Below, piece after piece: positions 1-10,544 of a stretch of DNA of 64,000 nucleotides. Every line of letters begins with the position of its first letter. Position 1 is the first letter of the stretch. This DNA comes from Pictodentalium vernedei (Eukaryota; Mollusca; Scaphopoda; Dentaliida; Dentaliidae), in NCBI GenBank assembly GCA_031216915.1, contig CM062292.1, forward strand, positions 7,503,920 through 7,567,919, given 5' to 3'. The notes beneath the pieces are model-generated. The model did not search any database. It was given only the letters and a program-made list of their open reading frames with translations, and was not told where the DNA came from. Made by a program: the position numbers and the translations under genes.

Positions 1-1250
1 GAGAGTGAATCTGAGACATTTGTAGACTGGGTAGCCCTATATTGGAAACCATTTTATGTCTCTATGTTATGTCAAAATTACATTGGACTACGTCACTGGT
101 CCCAAGCGGTGATCATGGTACGCTCCATTTTCCCCTTCAACATCGACCAAACCGAAAGCTAGTTAGCAGATGGTTAAAGTGAAAAAAATGGACTAATCGA
201 CAACATGTGGAATTTATTACCAAATGCAAAAATACTTCTCACAAACCATTTTACACGGATGCCTGTATAGTGACACATCTTCGTAAATCTTTAAATTGGT
301 GGTTGCGTGTTTTCTAAAACAGTGTTTAGGTGGGGGAAGGGGGTATTACAACTTTGCCTCCCCCCCCCCACCCGACTCTGCTGTCTCTATATATAAACTT
401 GATATTGGAGTACCATACAAGACGAAGTTCTATACTCGCGTTATAGCAAATTGTTCATTACAAGCTGATTGTATGCAAATATCGCACATCACTACTTTAA
501 CATTTACCGACCAAATGAATACATTTGTCTGTCGATTCGTTCAGTGGTTGATGAACAATGTATTAGGTACTCATGAGAGCGTATCTACTTTGCTGAACAT
601 AGTGATTGATTAAGTCACCTTGGTTTCTATTGTAGCACGCGGATTCTATGGGTATGACAGGCCTACAATAGGACAGGGTTATGTTCAGAGGGTGTGTCCG
701 AGTAAGTAGGAGTAGTTTCGGGGTCGTTTACTTTATAGAATTACCACAAACAACCCGACAAACCCGATAACCCACCAAAACGACTTTATTTGGTACGAAT
801 TCCTCCTTTTTGGGCTTACAAGAATAGCACGTGGTGCTATAAGGCGCGTTTGTTTGCACAAGATTGAATATAATTACCCAAATAGACTGGACAATTTCCC
901 CAAATTACCAAAAAAGACTCCAAAAACTACCGAGACGGACTTGGGAAGCACCAGTTCTGTGCTTATAATAGTGGTAATATAAGACGCGTTCCTTTATACA
1001 ATAGTCTATCTAATTACCCAAATAGACCAATGCATGTTGTATTAGTTCGAATGCTTTCAGAATATTCTGCTTTTTCTATGCTATAGTTTTTGTCTGTTCA
1101 ACCCCCTTCGTTTGTGTTGGAACAGTTTTGTTACTATGTTTAGTTGGAACAGTTTTGTTACTATATGTAGCTTTTCTGGCCTGCTCAGGCTAGTTCTAAG
1201 CCTATTCCGAGCACTCCTGTTCTTGTTTCATTTATCCAGATTATCCGATC
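1..1250. other. No gene recognised; unique AT-rich DNA
   Basis: I see no convincing coding region. A poly-C tract lies near 361-371. Around 840-1030 there are two related stretches sharing 'aattacccaaatagac', which suggests an old local duplication. A short direct repeat of 'gttggaacagttttgttact' lies at about 1117-1163. Confidence 0.5.
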
Positions 1251-1253
1251 ACT

Positions 1254-1660
1254 TTACCACCACGTTCGATGGAACCCCTTTTTGAAAAACAACTGGCCTT
1301 CGACGCCCTTTTTCAATCGAATGAGGCCAAGAGAGCCATGAGGAAATCCCTCAATGATAGATAATTTTCCATCCCTCTTATCCTTACCTAGGTATCGAAC
1401 GGCTACGTCCAGTGACATCCTTTTTTTTGGGAATCCCTTTTTAAAAAGCGAGTAGCCTTCGATGCTCATTTTTTCTCGTATGAATCAATGAGGGCCATGA
1501 GAAAATCATTCAGTGAGGGATAATTTACTATCTCTTTTATCCTTATCAAGGTATCGAAAGGCTGTGTCCCGTGGAATTCTTTCTTGGAAATCCGTTTCTG
1601 AAATGCGACTTGCCTTCGGCACCCTTTTTCCTCGTATGTGGCCATGAGAAGATCTCTCAT
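1254..1660 (-). repeat. 159-bp tandem repeat with coding-like reading frame
   Basis: About 2.5 diverged copies of a 159-bp unit, i.e. 53 codons. The shared word 'ggtatcga' starts near 1391 and again near 1550. On the minus strand two open frames (1466-1660 and 1254-1469) abut with a 4-base overlap and encode related peptides, such as QKRISKKEFHG versus KKGFPKKRMSLD. The unit length is a multiple of three and the peptide similarity is kept, so this may be a remnant of a repeat protein. I do not recognise the family. No promoter, splice site or longer frame supports a working gene. Confidence 0.5.
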
Positions 1661-1758
1661 TGGGGGATTTTCTCATTGGCCTTATGGCCTCATCTCAATA
1701 TTTGACGAAACCTATGGCATGGTGATGTACTATTTGAGGATACCTGTTAAGGATACCA

Positions 1759-1759
1759 T

Positions 1760-1798
<39 letters not shown>

Positions 1799-2144
1799 TT
1801 TTTTATTTATTTATTTGTGTTTAAGGTCACATACTTATGCACAATGGCTAATCATGACCTTGACAGTTTTACGGGTGGAGGAAGCCGGAGTACCCGGAGA
1901 GAACCACCGAGCAACGACGAGCAGCTGCCAGCTCCCCAACATCGTAACTCCGCACTGCAGCACAGACACGAGCTAGATTGGTTGAAGACATGCGCACCAT
2001 CGACGTGCAGTACGCCTTAGTACACAGCGTCATCGTGCCCCCATGTGGACAATCGGGGTTAAGTGACTTGCCCATGGTCACAACGCGGGAGTACGGATCG
2101 GTGATCTGACGAGAACCGGTTACCGCAACGCCACAGCGCCCCCG
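1759..2144 (-). mobile_element. SINE, 5S-type head (internally deleted), TTTA-repeat tail
   Basis: Reading the minus strand, a head starting GGGGGCGC and containing 'ggttctcgtcagatcacc' is followed by the shared SINE body and a tail ending in a TTTA/AAAT repeat. The direct repeat 'aggatacca' at 1750-1758 and 2145-2153 is the target-site duplication. Compared with the copy at 14817-15226, about 60 bp covering the 5S internal promoter is missing. The deletion ends fall at an 'accga' repeat, so this copy is probably not transcribable by Pol III. Open frames here are SINE sequence, not genes. Confidence 0.88.
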
Positions 2145-2153
2145 AGGATACCA

Positions 2154-3250
2154 ATTGAGGATATAGGATTCCTCTTGCGTGATATCTATCTGAAGATAGT
2201 TATGGATACGATACAGCTTCTGGACAATCCATCACCTTCCTTGCTCCAAGACCACTACTACCGACTTGTCCATAGTCACCATCATCTGTCCTATCATTAG
2301 CTTCTACAGCAGTCACCCAATACTGTACTCTTCGACCACCCTTGCAGCATTGACCCATTACTTCAGACTTGTAGCACTATGGCAGGCATACTAGCTGTCT
2401 CTGGCTCGACTCTACCTTCGCTCAAGCCTTTCAATCAGATTACTTTATTTTCCCCCAACATGTACCATTTTATAACGAGTTCAAATCTCTTGTTTAACAC
2501 GTACATATATAAACAGGCTATGGAAGGAATTCCGCAAGTTGGATTCCTAGCCGGTTCCGTAAAATAGGATTCCGTGATAATTAAGAGGCTACCGACGATT
2601 TTGAAAAATGAATATCAAATGAAGCACTGTGGTAATATCTGTGAACTATAGGATCTAAAATCTAAGCACGTTCACACTATTGTATGTTGTTATGGTTGAA
2701 TAATAATAATAATGATAACAAAAAGAAATCTGAAAATAACAACAGTAACTCCAATTTAACTGTTCTGAAATTCAATAAAAAATAAGATGAAAAAAAAATG
2801 ATACGATATCGTTTACATTGTATGATTTGCATAAAAATAAGACAGAAATACTTATCAGTTGGTCCAAAATAAAGTTCAATAGAATCCAGTGATCAGGAAA
2901 CTTTCCAGTTGGTATTGTAATGTCCAAGAATGTGTCTACAGAAACAATATCCAATAAACTGTATTGAAATGTTCATTCAAAATTTCTTCAGTCTCCAACA
3001 AATTCCAATAGAGCACCCAGAAAAAAAAAATCAAATATAATTAATATCCAATACATATTCGCACCGCAGGTAGTTTTAAAATAATCCAAACAGAATCTGG
3101 ACTTTTCTCAAGAGTAAATTCCTGTTCACACAAAGAATAAATTATTTTCAAATTTTAGAAACACTTTTCCACTACACAAAGATGCAGTGATCTTAAAAAT
3201 ACATAAGAAATGCTCAGCTGCTTCTATAATAAAGCACTGTCCTGTAATAA
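2154..3250. other. No gene recognised
   Basis: Unique AT-rich DNA with short homopolymers. Open frames are short and show no family resemblance. It lies between the SINE and a decayed gypsy element. Confidence 0.45.
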
Positions 3251-3254
3251 TAAT

Positions 3255-4683
3255 CTCCAATGCTGAATGTGTAAACCTACAACATTATCTCTTCCCGAAA
3301 TATGTATAATGTCTGAATATATTCCTGCCGGGCTAAGCTCCACCGCAAGAATCTTTGGTTTTTGTTTCTCATTTTATTTGATAAATTTTGGGAATTACGA
3401 TCGGTGTAAACTGTAATTGGGAATTGAGTGGTTCCCAGATATACATCAAAATGGGTCAATGCCGAAAGTAAAGCCAAAGTTACTTTTTCTACTGTAGAGT
3501 AATTCTATTGATGTTTGAGAAATTTTCTGGAGAAATAATACACAGGATAATCGATACCTTGGGAGTCTTTCTGGGCGACATACCCACCTGCTCTATTGTC
3601 ACTTGCATCTATAAATAATTTGAAGGGATTTTCATAATTGGGACTGGTAAAAGATATGGGAATTCTTTAATAATACAGTCATCAATACCTGGAATTGGGT
3701 AAATGTTTGTTTTAGTGCGGCTGTTCACTTGTCTGTAATCCGTACAAAATCTGCAACTCCCATCGGGCTTTGGGACAAGTAAACAGGGCGAACTCCGATA
3801 TTTTAAAATCAAATTAACTAAATCCTTTCAATGGCCAGACAGTAAATAATCCATTTTATTATGTTCACCACAGCATTTTCCACCTCATCCATGCAAGCGA
3901 CTGTTGAGACTGAAAGAGAGTTTGGTTCTCTCTCATAATATGTTTTAACTTGTTTATATGGCACAGATGAGTACCTTCAAGTCTATCAGGAGTCTCAACA
4001 ACATAATCAGTGTCGCTGATCTTGTGATTAACAATATAAGAGCCTAAATATCTGCTCCGAGCGCCTGCAGCGATTCATCGTCGCGGCGCACACGTTTTCT
4101 ATGCTCTGACAAAAATAACTCGGATTGGCCACCGGGTCAATAGCGTTCATCGTGACGGCTTAAATGTGGATCATAAATGACGTCTTCTACCGTCAATTCC
4201 CCTAGGATCTGTTGAGCGTCACCAGAGGGTGAAAAAGTGTCCTTTCTCGAACGGCGTTAAACCATTTATTTTTCAGCAAAAGTCAAAGTGATCCTTGTAA
4301 TCAATCCATGACGTCTTTCCATTGCGATCCGGAATAAAACGTGGCTTTGAAAGGCGTCCCTTTTCCTGGCATGCAAATGTTCCATCTTTGTCGTCACAGT
4401 GAGACGGTGACTACACGGTTTCACTCGTCAGTCTGTCACCTTCTTGTCGTTCCAGCAGCGTCCGGCCTATCTTATTATTTGCTTTAAGCTTAAAGCTAAA
4501 GGACGTATCCTCAAGATTATCGTCACGTAATAAGCGTCTAACAGCGTATCCCGAAGTCTCTTGCCAAGTACACAGTCTTGGTCTGTGTTGAAAATTAGCT
4601 GGCGTCTCTAATAGATCCTTTATAAAATCAATGCTTGAGCGTACAGTCGTCTCCTTTTCATCACCGTCACACCCGTTCCGCAC
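3255..4683 (-). mobile_element. Collapsed Ty3/gypsy element with integrase before RT (Gmr1-like)
   Basis: On the minus strand four gypsy pieces appear in this order. A gag-like piece at about 4683-4045 has NGKTSWIDYKDHF and, after a frame change, GDAQQILGELTVED and RRDDESLQALGADI. An integrase C-terminal piece at about 4050-3890 has SDTDYVVETPDR and CHINKLK. The RT start at about 3840-3660 has SSPCLLVPKPDGSCRFCTDYR. An RNase H piece at about 3630-3277 has IDASDNRAGGYVAQ, VYYFSRKF and VYTDRN. Integrase lying upstream of RT is the known order of the Gmr1 clade, while ordinary Ty3/gypsy elements have it after RNase H. Stops, frameshifts and large deletions (RT palm, integrase core) make it dead. 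No LTRs were found. Confidence 0.75.
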
Positions 4684-4689
4684 ATTCGA

Positions 4690-5531
4690 TCATTTTGCAT
4701 TCAGCTGTATCTTGCCCTCGGCAGTGCACAGATTCAAAAAAGAAAAGCTTCCTCCCCGACTATACGATTATAAAGTGTCGCATTCGGGTCTTTACACGGT
4801 AAGACTGACGATGGGTGGACTGAAAAGAATGGACTAAAAGGTAAACATTTATTACTTACTGTTAATAACAATCTTTGAGAATTTACAAATACACAATGCT
4901 GTAACACGCCTTCTAGCTCGATCAACAGCCTCCCACTCTGTCTATATCTGTCGGGAAAAACGCGCACGTTTTTATGTACAAAGATCTGGTCACAAAAGGT
5001 CACCGTGGTCCGTAATCTCAAACCGACGATGGCACTATTGACCTACTTATCTCTCATATTTTTCGTCATTTAATTTCTCTTATTCTATTGGGCAAGTATT
5101 CACCGACATACACAAATGAAATGCACAGTCATCATCTTCTTTCTCCCCCTAGTGTCATTCAACAACAATGACCCCCCCCCCCCAAAAAAAAAAAGAGTAC
5201 CATCTAGATACTTCTAATAAAAATCAAGAGCTATTGCTGAAGGCAATTCATACCTCCACTGTGGTGCTGGACCAACAAATCGTACAAAGTGAGGATCGTA
5301 ACTCGGGTGAAAATAGTGTGAGCATTCAATGGAAGTGGGTTATCCCTGGGATACCGAAAACAGAATTTTGATGAAATCCATCCACTCATTTCCTAGATAT
5401 GGATCTGGACGGACGGATGGACGGACGCATGTAATACAGTATCTCTTCGATGGTCGAATATTAAAAACAGAAGTTGCTGCATCTTTTTTTTTTGCATAGT
5501 CCGTTTAAACGATCATGTGGCCCAGATCACT
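4690..5531. other. No gene recognised
   Basis: Holds a poly-C/poly-A tract near 5170-5195 and a short ggac/gatg run near 5406-5430 of the kind seen in degraded repeats. The short open frames have no recognisable domain. Confidence 0.4.
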
Positions 5532-5533
5532 TA

Positions 5534-5789
5534 CCGTACGTGTAGAGTGGATTGTAACCAAATCACCCGCGGAGTGGAGTTATCACCCGAACTATAACTT
5601 TCAAATTTTGTATATATCGACTAAAACACAAGCGATGTTTCAGCCAATGGACAGCCGGGTTTAACTCGGAGGTCCATTGGCTGAAACTTTGCTTGTGCTT
5701 GTTATGATTTGCAACAAATTTGCAATTATTGCTTGGGTGGAATCTCCATTCTGCGGGTGATTTAGTGATAATACACTCTCCACGTACTG
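5534..5789. mobile_element. Tc1/mariner-type MITE, family B
   Basis: 256 bp flanked by TA. The outer ends are inverted: the right end reads inward as CAGTACGTGGAGAGTG, and the left is a diverged copy starting CCGTACGTGTAGAGTG. Both continue into 'aaatcacccgc'. The centre is a hairpin whose arms are 'gtttcagccaatggac' and its complement. No coding capacity. CAGT-type ends and a TA duplication point to mobilisation by a Tc1/mariner transposase (inference). Related copies lie at 14278-14482 and 18923-19125. Confidence 0.8.
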
Positions 5790-6019
5790 TACAAGCAGCT
5801 TCAGTCTGTGGTCTCAGTGCAATAATCCTCTTTTCACCTGGAACTCCATAGACCACACTGGAACCTAAAACCAACGGTTTTTTTTTGTGCAGACGATCAT
5901 TTGATTTAAAGCCGTTAAAAGTTAACCCCATCCCAAAATAGGTTGCTTTTTCCCTTCAATCTTTCAGTCCTTCCTCGAAGTATTATTTGCTGTAATATTA
6001 CCTGTAAAACACATTCCTA

Positions 6020-6296
6020 CAGTTAAAACTAGAAGTCCTGTCATGAAATGCGCACAAATAGCACGTTGATATGCGCGTTAATGTACGCGTTATGGCCCAA
6101 GTAAAGCTATCAAATTCTGTACATATGGCCTGTGCACAGACAATGTTTCAGCCAATGGACCTCCGGGTAACCCGGAGGTCCATTGGCAGAAACATTGCAT
6201 GTGTTTGCTATGAGTAACCAAGAGAAACTGCCGTGCTTTGGATGCCATTCGATATGGAAATAGCGCTATTCGTGACAGGACTTCTAGTTTTAACTG
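6020..6296. mobile_element. Tc1/mariner-type MITE, family A
   Basis: 277 bp with near-perfect terminal inverted repeats starting CAGTTAAAACTAGAAGTCCT, flanked on both sides by TA (6018-6019 and 6297-6298). The interior carries a hairpin with 'gtttcagccaatggacctcc' and its complement, the same core as in family B, although the terminal repeats differ. A second copy in opposite orientation lies at 29593-29906. No open frame of note. Confidence 0.88.
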
Positions 6297-6297
6297 T

Positions 6298-7034
6298 AAG
6301 GAATCCCCCCCCCCCCCCCCCTCCAGTCTAGCCAATAGACAAACAACTTACCCCCAACATAAGCTCAGGGTAACTTCATATCAGCCTGAGACGGAAGATC
6401 GAAGGCTGATGCGAAGATACCATGGGCTTATATCTTGGTCGATATCAAACTAACCAAGTAATAACCTCTTTATTTATTAAACAAAAACAAATAATTACAA
6501 AAGATCTGTTACTGTTTTCTGAGAGTGTTATTGTTTCTCATTCTTTTCACAAAATTCGCTGTTTCCTCTTCACCTACTCCAAGTTCAGCTTCCCCAAGAC
6601 GATCGGGTAGCTAAATTACCTCTTTTCCCATTTCGACGAGTCTACGCGTATGACTCAATTTAGTTTGCGATAACTCTTTTGTACAGCTCTCTTCTTTCTT
6701 CTCTGACCCACCTTAGTCTTATTTATTGCCATCATTAATTCCTCACCATACAATACTGCTCTCTTTTCCCAGGTGACACCAATATTACTAAATGATTGCT
6801 TCAGAGGTATAACTATGAACGATTTCACCGTAAACAAAATAACTGCACCCAGTAACTCATCACAGGGACAACTCTAGCTTGGTTCATATCAACCGAGGGC
6901 AGCGTCATATCAACCCAGTCTGAAGTCATATTGGGCGAGATAGATAATGGGCACTTCTGGGAAAGAAAATCAAATCTCATAAATAAACATAAATAAATAT
7001 TAATTTGATGAACGATTATTGATTTTATTCACAG
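6298..7034. other. No gene recognised; upstream of the lectin exon
   Basis: Poly-C tract at about 6306-6321. I looked for earlier C-type lectin exons on the plus strand here and found none, so they must lie further upstream, be lost, or be too short to see. Confidence 0.4.
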
Positions 7035-7246
7035 ATTTCGTCTTCATTGATGGATTCGACAGGTTGGGAAATGGCGAGTTCGTAAACTGGAAAGGAGACG
7101 CACTGACTTGGAAATCTTGGAATCCTGGAGAACCTGATGGTGGAAATGAAGATTGCATTATTACGAAACTGGAGAAAACATTTTTACTGTTAGACGGATA
7201 TTGTGATAAGCAGCGCAACTATTTTCTCTGCCAGATTGATGTTTAG
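7035..7246 (+). CDS. C-type lectin-like domain, terminal exon (partial gene)
   Basis: An intron acceptor 'ttttattcacag' ends at 7034, and the frame runs to a TAG at 7244-7246. The roughly 70 residues carry the C-terminal half of a C-type lectin domain: WKSWNPGEPDGGNEDCI, then a Cys in DGYCDK, and RNYFLCQ at the end. The EPD triplet sits where calcium-binding lectins have EPN or QPD. The usual WND triplet is not seen (LDGYCD in its place), so sugar binding is uncertain. Such proteins are typically secreted or membrane-bound recognition molecules. The earlier exons, including any signal peptide, are not visible, so this could be a stranded exon. Confidence 0.72.
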
Positions 7247-7324
7247 GGCTTGTGATTTATTTTCTACACCAAACACTGTTGGACATTGAGAAAGAACACA
7301 GCGAGGGGGGGGGGGGGGGGGGGG

Positions 7325-8010
7325 CAGGAATCAATGGCCCGAGTTAGAATTTTTAAGGTGTCGTTGGCGTGAGTGAACTGTTGGAAAAACTCCATCAAGG
7401 GTTGCCGATTCATATCGCTCGCACTCTGCATGAGCGGTGTTCTGCATTTATACTACAGTTAACCCGTGAGTCGACAGAGCAATTGTATATCAATAACTAC
7501 CGTGTAAACAAGTACACAGATGACTTAACAGTGTTTTTACATTATTGTTGGTTGTCTCTGCAGGCAGCCAACAATAATGTTTCAAACTGTTAAGGCAAAT
7601 GCATCCTACCAGTTGAGAGTTATCAAAGAAGAAGACATTTGGGATGTTTTCAGAGAATAACCTCTGCTGGGTGGAGTATAGGGGGAGGAATCAATGGCGC
7701 GAGATGGACTTTTTCAGGTATTTCATGAGCGCGTAGACGCTAGTGAAATATGGGAAAACCTCCAAGAGTCGCTGATTCTCGTGTTCTTTATTTATACTAC
7801 AATTAATCCGTAAGTCGACGGAGGAATTGTATGTTAATAACTACCTATATACATATACAGCGCTGCAGAAGACTTAACAGTGTTTCTGCATTATTGTTGG
7901 CTGCCATTACAGGCAGCCAACAATAATGTAGAAACACTGTGAAGGTAAATGCATCCTTCCATTGATGAGTTATAAAGGAAGAATACATTTGGGATGTTTT
8001 CAGAGCAACG
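7325..8010. repeat. Two tandem copies of a hairpin-bearing repeat (~340 bp)
   Basis: The blocks at about 7325-7665 and 7680-8010 share 'caggaatcaatggc', 'atttatactac', 'gtcgac', 'ttgtat' and 'cttaacagtgttt'. Each contains a hairpin with arms 'cattattgttgg' and its complement around a central 'caggcagcc'. They look like a MITE or foldback repeat duplicated in tandem. A poly-G run (about 7305-7324) precedes the first copy. The family is unassigned. Confidence 0.65.
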
Positions 8011-8082
8011 TAAAAGGGGCAGGCTGCATCTGTATGGGAACTTAAGGGTTAAGGAGGAATTAAGTGAATGAAGGTTAGGTTG

Positions 8083-8245
8083 TTAAATAGAGGATATGGA
8101 ATGAGTGTTTTTCTCATATAATATTTATGAAACGAGTCTAAGAATTTTCCGTTTTGGCGAGCCTCTGGCGGTCCCAAACGGAAAATTCGGACGCGTTTCA
8201 TAAATATTATATGAGAAAAACACTCATTTCATATTCTATTTATCA
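8083..8245. repeat. Long near-perfect hairpin (MITE-like)
   Basis: The left arm around 8101-8134 (atgagtgtttttctcatata and onward) is the reverse complement of about 8193-8226. The match continues outward with mismatches, and inward as 'aattttccgttttgg' against 'ccaaacggaaaatt'. The loop is about 20 bp. No coding potential. Probably a small non-autonomous transposon; I did not find a clear target duplication. Confidence 0.65.
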
Positions 8246-8291
8246 TATGACACACACACGCACAAATTAGCCACTTAGTATGACTTTTTAA

Positions 8292-8430
8292 CCCATCACC
8301 TAACTTGAGTTGCAGACGGCACTTGGAAAAAAACATCCTCGTATAACTAAAAATTTTCATTTTTTTGCTCCCAAAACAGAGGTTATGACCCTTCATTGGA
8401 ACGAGCTCGTCGAGAGGGGTCATAACATTG
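8292..8430. mobile_element. Half copy of the TTAA-flanked MITE (family P)
   Basis: Starts after TTAA (8288-8291) with CCCATCACCTAAC and continues with diverged sequence shared with 9007-9249 ('cagacggcacttg', 'ggttatgaccc', 'ggaacgagctcg'). The right half and right TTAA are not seen. Confidence 0.55.
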
Positions 8431-9002
8431 TTGATTGAGTGTTATCCTTAAAAATATTTAGTAATGAATTCGTTCCACAACGGTGGATTTCCACTGGGAT
8501 CATCAGCCAGTAATATAAAACAACATGTATTGATAAGAACATAGTCTACATGATCTTCATCAAAGTGATGAGATGTTACGTGGACAAAAATTAATTTTTC
8601 ATAACAATCTTGAACACAGTGCGATGAGAATAAAAACGACTGATAACTTTTTAACATTTAATAAAGAAAAGGAAGCATAAAAACTAGCCACATTGATAAC
8701 GACTGAAAAAAAGAATGTTATCCATGATGAATTATTGGTGTGAATAAAGACAATGCATACAGTAAGATTAATTAGTGATTCGCAATCTAATATTTTCGTT
8801 TGCTAATTCTGCAACTCGGACGACATTCTTTACGAGAACTAGGACGGCCGCCCTTTCCATAGGCCAAGTAGGCATGGCAGGAGGTATGATTTTACATAAG
8901 TTTATCATGCAGAGGTTGCCCGGGTTGCAGCGGCACATTTAGGCCGGGTTTGTTTTTCAACTATTAGTGTTCAGAAAGTCTCAACAGTATTTGTTTCCCC
9001 AA
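8431..9002. other. No gene recognised
   Basis: Unique sequence with only short frames and no recognisable repeat or domain. Confidence 0.4.
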
Positions 9003-9006
9003 TTAA

Positions 9007-9249
9007 CCCTTTACCTAACATGAAAAGCAGACGACACTTGCAAAAAAAATTCTTGAATAACTAATTTTTTTCATTTTTTGTCTCAAAAACATAGGTTATG
9101 ACCCCTCGTTGGAACGAGCTCGACGAGCTCGTTCCAACGATGGGTCATAACCTATGTTTTTGAGACAAAAAATGAAAATATTTTGAAAATTAATTGGCGA
9201 TTTTTGAGAATAGCGCTGGCCGGTTTTGGCCGTTACGTTGGGTAAAGGG
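9007..9249. mobile_element. piggyBac-type MITE, family P
   Basis: 243 bp with TTAA on both sides (9003-9006, 9250-9253) and ends that read inward as CCCTTTACC. The centre is a large palindrome: 'ggttatgacccctcgttgg' and 'ggaacgagctcg' mirrored. TTAA duplication with a CCC start is the hallmark of piggyBac-mobilised elements (established). The assignment of this particular family is inference. Better or worse copies lie at 21465-21701, 29045-29265, 22436-22619 and 8292-8430. Confidence 0.75.
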
Positions 9250-9253
9250 TTAA

Positions 9254-10540
9254 CGTTTGAACGAAATCTTATCTGCCAAATGTTAACGCTGCTTTCTGTC
9301 AATTGCATTGCACGAAATAACCTGCAGTCTGTTTTTTTTATAAATGTCTTAATATTATCCCGTTTCTTCTTTTTTATCAAATACAGAACTCCGAAACGAA
9401 ACATCGTCACAATCCTAAGGTACAATACATCCCACTAGACCTTTTGAGCATAAGGCTCGAACCTGTTGCCTGCAGAATCCTAGGTAGGAAAAATACCATG
9501 GAGGAGACACTTCTCTTCTGTTATGACTTTGTCAACAATTGAATGGGGAAGAAATCTGACTTTTTGTGCCCACTTAATTCCATGCCTGACATTAATTTCC
9601 TCCTACGTCCCCAACTGACTCGGCTTCTAATATCTCCTTTTTAGTTTAAGCAGTCTCTTACAATGTTCAAAATTGAATCAAGCCTCCAGTTCGTGTAAAT
9701 CCCTTATTCATAAGGGAGACGACTTTCAAAAGCTTCAAACTTTCTGTCGAATTCCATCCTCACTGTCCTCAATATTTGGTTGAGAGTTATCTTAATGTTG
9801 CATTCGGGATGACATATAATAGAAAAAGGATTGAGGTTGCACTTGCGTGATTTGAATGGACAGAACTGTAAAACTAACAGCAAGCTCAACGCCATTTTTG
9901 AACCACGCAAAAATGGTAACTAATAGTATAAATACAACGACTGCACTCGAGACAAAAGAAGAAGAAAAGTATTAAATACTGTCGTACACTGAGGTGTATA
10001 AACAGTGCGTCGACAATTCGTGTCTGAGTTTTCAATGAAATTTTAGCAACTTCTCCCAAAAGACGCTAAATATTTAGCTGAAAGGTACATACATGTTGGA
10101 ATGTCTGACGGCTGGATACGCATACCAAAATATCCCACATGATAACCATTTTCTGTCATTTAAACCATAAATTCCCTATTTCTCATCAATTTTGGAAAGC
10201 TCGCATAAAAATTGATAAAGCAATGTTTAAAAACATCAGACACCCTGTATGGATTTCAGACTTACCATTGTGTTCAGTCAGGAATGGAACTCATTTCAAC
10301 ACTGGCGCTCTGAAAAGTATAATTTCAGCCAATACTGTCATCGGCGAAATGGGGGAAACCATCCTGCTTTGTAGGGAGGTTCTGTCGAGCTGTTGGATTA
10401 AATTATTACCGAACCTCGCTTCAGATGTTTGGCTCTTTATATCGTCTGCTCGTCCACTACCAATTTTTTTCTTACGCCAAGATTTCTGCACACCGTGTTG
10501 AAAAGGATAACGTGTAAATATAAAGTGTGTTTTCTGTGTA
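9254..10540. other. No gene recognised
   Basis: Overlapping open frames of about 100-120 codons occur on both strands near 10139-10602. They have no recognisable motif and cover each other, which is typical of chance frames. No repeat family identified. Confidence 0.4.
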
Positions 10541-10544
10541 TTTC

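Noticed and set aside
1869-2081. Open frames on both strands in 1.8-2.1 kb, 14.9-15.2 kb, 26.5-26.8 kb and 45.2-45.9 kb as related genes
   Set aside because: Their similarity is explained by copies of one SINE body.
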